Positions 57,150 to 64,000 of a stretch of DNA of 64,000 nucleotides are shown piece by piece. Position numbers and translations under genes: made by a program. This DNA comes from Saturnia japonica. Taxonomy: Eukaryota > Arthropoda > Insecta > Lepidoptera > Saturniidae. Every line of letters begins with the position of its first letter. Within the stretch, counting starts at the first letter, position 1. The DNA lies in NCBI GenBank assembly GCA_033032175.1, contig CM065304.1:14570001-14634000 (forward strand), given 5' to 3'. Under the pieces are notes generated by a model. It was given only the letters and a program-made list of their open reading frames with translations. It had not been told where the DNA came from and did not search any database.

Positions 57150-57328
57150 CATGTCTAAATGAGGACGCAGCTAGTTCCACGTCTGACCCGATAACTGACG
57201 TGCGTGCCGTATTGTGGCATAACGTTGCCATAAGGATGACACCAGCTGTTCAAGAGGTAGTCGAATTTGCTAAACATGTACCGGGATTCAGCGCATTGCC
57301 TCAAGACGATCAACTTATTTTGATTAAG
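57150..57328 (+). CDS. E78: E78 exon: LBD helices 3-5 with signature motif
   Basis: Bounded by TTTCAATAG|CA and ATTAAG|GTAAAA. It reads CLNEDAASSTSDPITDVRAV, then LWHNVAIRMTPAVQEVVEFA, KHVPGFSALPQDDQLILIK. The last part is the nuclear-receptor LBD signature, FAKxxPGFxxLxxDDQLxLxK, which forms helix 3 to 5 and, with the C-terminal helix 12, the coregulator-binding groove. The lysine in KHVPGF at the end of helix 3 is the usual charge-clamp position. Phase 0 at the 3' end. Confidence 0.95.
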
Positions 57329-58369
57329 GTAAAATAATTTTGACTGTTTAATTGATCAGGAAAGCATTGACTTTTCTACTACTTTTCTAACTAGTTTATG
57401 TTTTTGTCGTTGGAATCTTAGAATAGATATGTATGTTGTTTACACACAATCTTACTTTCAAAGCTCTCAAAGTCTATGAAGCTTTTACGTTAATCTATAA
57501 TTTATTAATTTTTGCAATTGCGATGGTTTTAAACATGTTTCAAATTATGGTTATTTAGAATTACTTCTGCATATGGTACCTGTGGTAGAATACATGCGAG
57601 ACAGAGAGCCTATTCCAAAACAAAAAAAAATTATAATGTCTTATAATGTGCTTAAACTACATTCAGATTATGAATTGTTATATATTAGTTATATTTTTAG
57701 GATGTATTGCTTTTTGTTTGATAAGCGGTAATAATGAATAACGTTTTATTTCTGATCCTGTATGCATAGCACAGAAAATAGTGATAGATTTAGTAATAAT
57801 AATTTGGATACAGGTACTTTTTACTCTTTAATATATTATAAAACGCCACAATAATTTCTACCACTTATTATTGCATGTTTGAATATAGTTCTTAGTTCTG
57901 ATTTACTGATTCTGATTCAGAAATTGTTAATATCGTTTTTCGTAGAATCTAAGAATTTAAGAAATCACTCTTCGTTATTTACCTCGTTGGTGATTGAACC
58001 ATTTGTTGATAAAATGATCAGGCTGCTGTTGGAACTAACTGTAGAACACAAAGAATAAATCTGACTAGAAATAAGTTATTTTCCATAGAAATATTGTTAC
58101 GCACTTTTCCTTTCGCATCTTAATCACTTTAATTTTGAAAAAAAGCTCATTTCGTGTTCCATTGGTTGTATCGTAAAGTATAAATATCATGATATAAAAA
58201 AATTTCGGAAGCGAATTTCGGAATTTCGTGAGCGCGTATCACGTATATATTTCGATCGATCCAACCCAAAATGACAGCATAAGTTACCTGAATATAATAT
58301 GTACGTACCTATATTCTTCACAGTTTTCCCTAAGAGAGCTGATCATAATAAAAGCAACTAAGATATTTA
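57329..58369 (+). other. E78 intron 5, first part
   Basis: AT-rich with no recognised element. Confidence 0.5.
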
Positions 58370-59340
58370 GAAGTGATTGGTAGTAGTATCCACAACGACA
58401 CGATACGAACACAAACTACACGACAAACCAAAAGATAAACATAGATGGGTTAGTCACTATGTGTATGGTGGACATGATCCCAATCACCTCTCTATATTAC
58501 TGCATATACATACACCTGCTGATTTTGGGATACGACAAACAAAAAAATTATAGATGGGTTTATTACTATCTGCATGGTGGTCGCGATTCTTACCACCCCG
58601 CTGTATTACTGCATATACACAAACTGATCTCGGAACATGATAAACTAAAAGAAAATCAGAGATGGGTTTATTTATGTGTGTATGGTATTGTAATTATATG
58701 CCAATATGGAATCCAACATATTAACCGTCCCAATAAATCTTTAAAAATAATTAAAATCATCCCTTATTAAGGCTTGCAGAAAAGTTTTTGAAAAACGTGA
58801 AACCGCTTTTATTTCTTACCAAAAGCATAAATATAAATTTTCATATCCCTAATTTAAGATATGATGAATTTTTATATACAAACTTTCATCCCCTATTTAT
58901 TCCCTTCAAGTTTTATATTCGCGACAAAGTTAGCATATTATGTACTACTTCAAGGTCCAATAAGTCTGTCTCTATACCAAAATTCATCAAAATTGTTTTA
59001 ATGGTTTCTCCATGCAAACTTTCATCCCCTATTTCAGCCCTTCAAGTTTTATTGTCGCATCAGTTAGCCTATGTATTTCTCCAAGGTTCAATATATCTCT
59101 TTACCAAAATCCATTAAAATTGGTTTGAAGTTTGCAAAAAAGTCATAAATACGTGTTCAAATCACGTCGGGGTCACCACATGCGGGAAAACCCAATGAGA
59201 GAATTAGCTTGTGGCAAAACTGTGTAATCTAGATAATTTAAAATAGGTATAACAATGTCAATAAATCATTAAACCAGTTGGCGTGGAAACCGACATCATT
59301 TCACCAACCGTATCATTGGATTAAATTACATGAGCCAAAA
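58370..59340 (+). repeat. 108-bp-module element (three modules) with long tail
   Basis: Module landmarks CGACAAACCAAAAG, CGACAAACAAAAAA and GATAAACTAAAAG at about 58422, 58534 and 58639. The tail (CCAATATGGAATCCAACATA, CGTCCCAATAAATC, GAAAAACGTGAAACCGC, CAAAAGCATAAATATAAATT, CAGTTGGCGTGGAAACCGAC) closely matches 17139-17720. A 103-codon frame (58459-58770) reads through the modules with the same peptide pattern as at 16920-17130. Confidence 0.8.
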
Positions 59341-59759
59341 GTCCTTTCCAGAAATCGAGGGAGAGTAAGAGAAGCAATTGAAATTAAAAAGTGCAAAGCT
59401 TTCAACTTTCAACCGGGATGAATAAAACTATAATATCTTTGGCATGTATCCCAATGATAGGAAAATTGAAACTTCAGAAGCGATCGACAGATGTTACAGT
59501 GGATACAGTGAATTTAGTGTGCCGAAACACCTCTAGTAACAATGACCACATGAGGATAGTCACTACAAATTGCCGTTGGTAACAAAAACACCGAAAACAG
59601 TCGGCTCGTAACCAGGCCGAAACATCGAACAATTAAAAAGTAAGAAGCATTCTAGACTCGTTATAAATAAATGTTTACAAGAAATTAAGTTTTTCCTTCT
59701 TCTTTTCATTATATGGTGTTCGCGCCACTTAATTGGCACTTCTTTTATATTTACCAATC
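59341..59759 (+). other. Intronic DNA with a repeat-like fragment
   Basis: 59510-59640 (GTGCCGAAACACCTCTAGTA, ACCACATGAGGATAGTCAC, CGGCTCGTAACCAGGCCGAA) looks like the end of a retroelement. The 63-codon frame over it has no recognised domain. Confidence 0.45.
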
Positions 59760-60120
59760 CGCTTCAACGGCTACCTGTCGTCCCCTTTCCGTCGCTGATT
59801 GGGAAGCTATTTGTAATTACCAACAGCCTACGCTCACCCGCACGCGTGTGACATCGTGTATTACATTACGACTCCGCTAAATCAAGTGCACGTGCGCCCG
59901 GACGGCGCATGAACGTCGCCGTGAGTTATATTTACCCACTATACAATCCACTAAAACCTATCAAGGAACGCGCTGTACAACCTGAAGACCATCAACGAGG
60001 TGGCGTAGCGTATTCCCGGTCTGCACCGGTCAAAGAGCTACAGGTCAGTCGGTTTCTTTTATCAGCGACCATCCCGCCGTTGTTGACGCGCTTGGCTATA
60101 TAGCTTAGCCGCCGCGCTAA
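59760..60120 (+). promoter_or_regulatory. GC-rich block inside E78 intron 5: candidate enhancer or promoter
   Basis: Unique, GC-rich sequence between two LBD exons. It contains a palindromic E-box CACGTG at 59889-59894, a TATA-like CTATATAG at 60096-60103, and two same-orientation GGTCA half-sites (CCGGTCA near 60026 and ACAGGTCA near 60040). Half-sites this short occur by chance often. A 64-codon frame (59909-60103) has no similarity I recognise. Its function is unknown. Confidence 0.3.
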
Positions 60121-60829
60121 CATATGGTAAGGCGAGTTTAAGGTGAGCTACCAACGTCAAGTTAAGTTATGTTAAGAACTAACGTTCAAGTTAGTTATTT
60201 TTGTAATCCTCAAGCAATATGGCACCTCCCTTGCTAAAACAATATAGAGAGTATTTGCGGGTTCTTAAAATGCACGTCCCTAGGTGTTATTTATAATCTA
60301 CTACACTTGTGCGTAATAAATAAACTACATCACGTGAAATGCCGCCAAAATTACATAACATATGGCAAAATGTTTATGATTTAAAATAAAAACCACCACA
60401 AGACAGTCCAAGATTCCGCCAAACACTCCAAGGAATGAAGTTGTTTCTTATTTTTGATCAATCATTCTGTAGGTGTATATTGTTTGAGTGAAGTATTCGC
60501 AGATGCCTTGCAAAACATACTTTGAGTATGGTGGATGGCCTTTATACAATTTGCATTATTTCTTATAGCACCCTAAAGGATAAGCTGATGTTCTTTATAT
60601 AAAATGAAACAATAAGGCGTTTATTGCTAATGGCGTAGCAAGCGATCTTCAGCGAATGAGCTTAATTAATATATGTACTTCTTTATAATCAATCTGTCGT
60701 TCGTCGTGTATCGTTTTTTTTAAGTTGTCTATGTCTGCATCGTATAATTTTTTATCTAATATTTAAGGTTTTGTAAATTATTTCGTTAGTCATTGTAGTG
60801 CCTTCTATTATTGCGGCAAACCTTTACAG
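60121..60829 (+). other. E78 intron 5, end
   Basis: AT-rich; the acceptor is GGCAAACCTTTACAG. Confidence 0.6.
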
Positions 60830-60943
60830 CTAGGGTTCTTCGAGATCTGGCTTACAAGAGTGACTCGTTTGTCTACTCCAGAGTGCATCGTGTTCAACGA
60901 CGGAACAATGATCTCTCGCGCACAGCTCATCATTATGTATGAC
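60830..60943 (+). CDS. E78: E78 exon: LBD middle (helix 5 to helix 7)
   Basis: Bounded by CCTTTACAG|CT and TATGAC|GTAAGC, 38 codons in phase 0 at both ends. It reads LGFFEIWLTRVTRLSTPECI and VFNDGTMISRAQLIIMYD. The LGFFE(I/V)WLT start follows directly on ILIK of the previous exon, as in E78. FNDG is the beta-turn segment 'xxxDGxxxxRxQL' typical of the E75/E78 group. The intron boundary after the conserved LIK is common in NR1 receptors. Confidence 0.94.
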
Positions 60944-62684
60944 GTAAGCATGCTTCATATAATAATTAGTTTTATGCATTATAACATGTAAGGTCAAAAT
61001 TAATATTTATTGTAAAGGTACATTTTAAGCTTTTTTATGTTATGTTAAAGATATAGTGATGGTATTCAATATTATAGTATAAGCTTTTAGGTTTAAGGTG
61101 TTAAGAACGAAAACTCCAACGCTAATTGTTCAATAAATAATAACAGACAATATAATGGTACGTGAGGAAATAAAATGACCAATAAAAAAATAATACATTA
61201 TTATTTTTTACAAAACAATTTTAGATTTAAAAATATTATTAATTTCAAAAACATTTTAAAACAAGCTTTTATTCAATGCCAACTGAGCTCGCAGCTCCGC
61301 TCGCGTGACGACAAAAGAAAGTGCATAGAAAAATCGTAGTTTCTTAAAACTGTTATTTATATAGGTGTATATAATAAAATAGACCGATCAAGATCCTGTA
61401 TAAAAGTACATACTCATATAGACACGATGTTAGAATAATAACTAATAAAATAAATTTTCATAGTTATACCTGAAATTATGTTAACATTAAATAATTTGAG
61501 GCAATCGGCCAGTTTTGTTAATATAGAACAATGAAAGAACTTTTATATGGCAAATCAATCTTCTAGTTTAAATTCTTGATAAATATTAAAATTTCTAGAA
61601 AGTAGTAAGGACTTTACTCGAATGTTTTCTTCTCCTCGATACTAAATTTACAATTTCAAGAACTGACTGCTTTCTTCTTTATTTGAAGACATTTTTGAAC
61701 ATGATGTTCTACCGCACTAGTGACTGTAAATGTTTTACATGCTTGCGAAGCGTATGAAGCAGAAGACGGGATGTACTTATTTATAAAAAGAATCTGTTTT
61801 CTGCAGACGTTTTTGTGGTAGTATATTTTTGCGGTATATAGCAAAACACGAGCATGAGACACTACTTAAAGTTTATTTTGTTAGTTACACGCCCTCTTAA
61901 GCGGGACTCAGGCGGACCCCTCACTCACATCCAGTCGCAAATTTATTCATATAAAATTAGTCTACATACACATAAGTACTTCGATGTCGTACCACAGCTG
62001 TTGTAACGAACCATATTGAATTATTATATAAAGGCTCTGATCCTTGTAAGTGTTTGAATACACACTGGAAAGTAATCATTTTGTAAAATAAACAGATATT
62101 TTAATTATATCATTTAAACGACTTAAGACTGTAGTAGTAGCGTGTTCGAAATCCGGGTCGGTTGATATATATATTAAAATCCTAGGATTAGCTTGAAGTT
62201 TCGGTGAAAGAAAACACCTTGGTGAAACTATAACATTCTCTCTCTAGTTGAATATATGTCGCCTCTAGATGTGTTACGGTAGCTGCACTTGAGTTCCATC
62301 TCTGTAGAAGAGGTTCTGTAGGCTGTAGAATCAGGTGAAATTTCTTTGGATATTCAGTCCGACTGGTGGAATACCTCCATTTCACAGCCACACAGCCAAA
62401 TAACCTTGTATTGTGTTCCTGTGATGAGTAGGGTTTCCAGATATCCTTAGGGTAAGGGGGTTCAAGGTAGGCAACGCGCTGGTGATAGCTATGGTATTGC
62501 AAGCATCCATAGACTACGGTAGCCGCTTACCGTCAATGTTTTCATCGTAATATTCATTAGTTTTGACAAACAGATACAACATCAACTCAACAAGTGTTGT
62601 GACAACAGATACACCGTTATTGGACTATATTTTACTTACCATCCGGCGACCTGCAATATTCAAATGATTTTTTTATTATTATAG
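60944..62684 (+). other. E78 intron 6 with repeats
   Basis: 61285-61315 is a fragment of a repeat head (CAGCTCCGCTCGCGTG). 62130-62310 resembles the tRNA-related SINE family (GTTCGAAATCCGGGTCGG, GGTGAAAGAAAACACCTTGG, GTAGCTGCACTTGAGTTCC). 62311-62530 is a reverse copy of the family at 42150-42480 (GACTACGGTAGCCGCTTACC). The minus-strand frame 62188-62502 is repeat-derived. Confidence 0.65.
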
Positions 62685-62864
62685 ATGCCGTTCGCCTCGG
62701 CTGTACTATCGTACGTCTGGAGCATTCTAAAACTTCAGCTGAGCGATGAAGAGATGGCCTTGTATGCTTGCGCTTTGCTGGTGTGTCCTCATCGTCCTGG
62801 TTTAAGTGATAGGGAAAGCATCAGTGTTCTGCACCGAGCTGTCGTAGACTCATTCCACACCAGG
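62685..62864 (+). CDS. E78: E78 exon: LBD helices 7-10
   Basis: Bounded by TTATTATTATAG|AT and ACCAGG|GTAAGA, 60 codons in phase 0. It reads MPFASAVLSYVWSILKLQLS, DEEMALYACALLVCPHRPGL, SDRESISVLHRAVVDSFHTR. LSDxExxLxxAxxLxxxxRPGLxxxxxI is the conserved helix 8-9 signature of nuclear receptor LBDs. The ATG at its start is an internal codon; translation is not expected to begin here. The last coding base pairs with a canonical GTAAGA donor. Confidence 0.94.
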
Positions 62865-63234
62865 GTAAGATTTTACTTAAGCTACGCTCATGACTATACT
62901 CAGTCTGCTGTAATGCTGCAGTCTGACACATAGATCTCTACTACTCAAGACTTTTAGTCCTCCGAATCACCTCTTCTAGGAATTTTGCGAAGATTATCGT
63001 TATCTAACTTGATTCGTATGTCAATAAAAATTAAGATGTTAGGTACATGTAATTAACATTAGCCTTCATTGTCTGAGGTCCTCTTACCCAATTTTTTTTA
63101 ACAACGGGGCTACTTTTTTACTTTTCCTTTCATTCTATAACTGTACTACGAAATTCTGAAGTATTATATATATATTACACGTGTATATATGAGATTTCTA
63201 TAAAATGTACAAATGATGTTATATTTAAAAACAG
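62865..63234 (+). other. E78 intron 7 (370 bp)
   Basis: Short AT-rich intron with a (TA)n run near 63165. The acceptor is TTAAAAACAG. Confidence 0.85.
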
Positions 63235-63471
63235 GTGACATGCAATGGTGGTGCTGAGGCCGTCGTACGTTTAGATTCATTCAGCCAGGCCACCCACGAG
63301 ATCCGAGACATCGGCACTCGACATAACGAATTGCTCTCTTGGTGCCGCAACAACTGGCATTGCCTTGTCCTTCCGGACCTTTTCGCTGAGATCTTTGATA
63401 TACCCAAATCGGAGGAAGATGAGGCCTCTGCGTGTGGATACGTTGCCCCGACTACTTCTCAACAGGGTTAA
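63235..63471 (+). CDS. E78: E78 terminal coding exon: LBD helices 10-12 (AF-2) and stop
   Basis: Bounded by AAAAACAG|GT and ending in TAA at 63469-63471. It reads VTCNGGAEAVVRLDSFSQAT, HEIRDIGTRHNELLSWCRNN and LPDLFAEIFDIP, followed by an acidic tail (KSEEDEASACGYVAPTTSQQ). IRxIGxxHxxLLxWxRxN is helix 10/11, the dimerisation surface. LPDLFAEIFDI holds the helix-12 motif LFAEIFD, with the conserved Glu of the coactivator charge clamp. The rest of the protein after helix 12 is short, as in E78 and unlike E75, which has a long C-terminal region. An overlapping reverse-strand frame is antisense. Confidence 0.96.
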   Translation: MTCNGGAEAVVRLDSFSQATHEIRDIGTRHNELLSWCRNNWHCLVLPDLFAEIFDIPKSEEDEASACGYVAPTTSQQG

Positions 63472-64000
63472 ACGAATTTACCGAACCATATTCGAAAGGC
63501 GTATGTTTTAATTGGGTACTTTATTTTAAAAAAGAATTACAATTTGCTGTACCTATGTACTTTTGCTTTCTATAACGGGTACATATTTTTCTGTTATCAC
63601 ATACGGCTTCATAAAAACCAATGCATTTTTTGGTTTCATCGGTGGTTAATTCAATTTTATAACACAAAGCTTTTCAATTTCAACATACGCGTTTACGATA
63701 AAGTTTCGTAGTTTTTTAGATGCCCTTTATTGGAATAGGTTTTTTCACATTATGCACCACTATCTTATATTCTATGCCGTGTACGTAAGTTTAATACGTC
63801 ATTGTTAAAATAAGGTACCTACCTATGTTGGTATTCAAGTCTTAAAGAAAGAAAGATGGTATTAAAGAAACAGTCATATTATGAAGAAATACTAGTAGAC
63901 GTGTTTTTGCATTTATCTTAAATTTACGTAATCACAATATATTGTATGTTACGTTTGTATTTTTGTGTAGCATTTTAAATTCTAGAGTAACAAACGGTTA
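63472..64000 (+). other. Probable E78 3' UTR
   Basis: AT-rich sequence following the stop. An ATTAAA variant polyadenylation signal is at 63861-63866, and no AATAAA was found. The transcript end cannot be fixed from sequence, so the UTR may run past the window. Confidence 0.5.

Noticed and set aside
60020..60050. Pair of GGTCA half-sites as an ecdysone response element
   Set aside because: Direct repeats with a 9-base gap do not fit a known receptor dimer site, and six-base half-sites are frequent by chance.
62685..62933. ATG at 62685 as a separate gene start
   Set aside because: The frame begins right at a splice acceptor and is the continuation of the E78 LBD; reading past 62864 enters the intron.

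Overview
This window looks like nuclear DNA from a moth or butterfly (Lepidoptera). It is AT-rich, its coding sequence is broken by long introns, and it is full of lepidopteran-style repeats: heads reading TGTGCCCGCGGCTTCGC or close variants, CAGA-rich tails, tRNA-derived SINEs, and decayed Jockey, RTE-like and R4/Dong-like LINEs, mariner/Tc1, pogo and Harbinger elements. No bacterial genes, operons or CRISPR arrays are visible.

One host gene can be supported, on the + strand: the nuclear receptor E78 (NR1E family, orthologue of Drosophila Eip78C). Seven exons are secure: 38416-38543 (first zinc finger), 53596-53737 (second zinc finger), 56307-56570 (DBD C-terminal extension and hinge), 57150-57328, 60830-60943, 62685-62864 and 63235-63471 (ligand-binding domain and stop). 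All their splice phases agree. The 38416 exon starts in phase 1 without a Met, so a coding exon must lie upstream. A GC-rich island at 4669-4789 has an ATG, an upstream in-frame stop and a phase-1 donor, and is my best candidate. With it the reading frame is 454 codons long, first intron about 33.6 kb.

Layout: 1-4540 is upstream DNA with LINE remnants and a strong GC-rich hairpin. 4540-4790 is the candidate 5' end. 4790-38415 is the putative first intron, with Jockey and RTE-like LINE fragments, a 108-bp-module repeat family, a foldback element, SINEs, a Harbinger copy, a decayed mariner and an LTR with primer-binding site. 38544-53595 separates the two zinc fingers and holds an R4-like LINE, a 1.3-kb TIR element, a LINE nested in a LINE, an internally deleted mariner, two Tc1-like remnants and a TIR element ending 38 bases before the next exon. 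53738-63234 holds the shorter downstream introns, with a pogo MITE, SINEs and a GC-rich block at 59760-60120. 63472-64000 is probable 3' UTR.

The most unusual structure is at 45327-45887: twelve tandem T-tract/hairpin units inside a LINE 3' end, whose stems change sequence while staying paired. Other points of interest are the 108-bp modules, whose period is a multiple of three and keeps a frame open, and a short poly(A)-ended retroelement with target-site duplications at four of its five copies. I see no novel multi-gene system.
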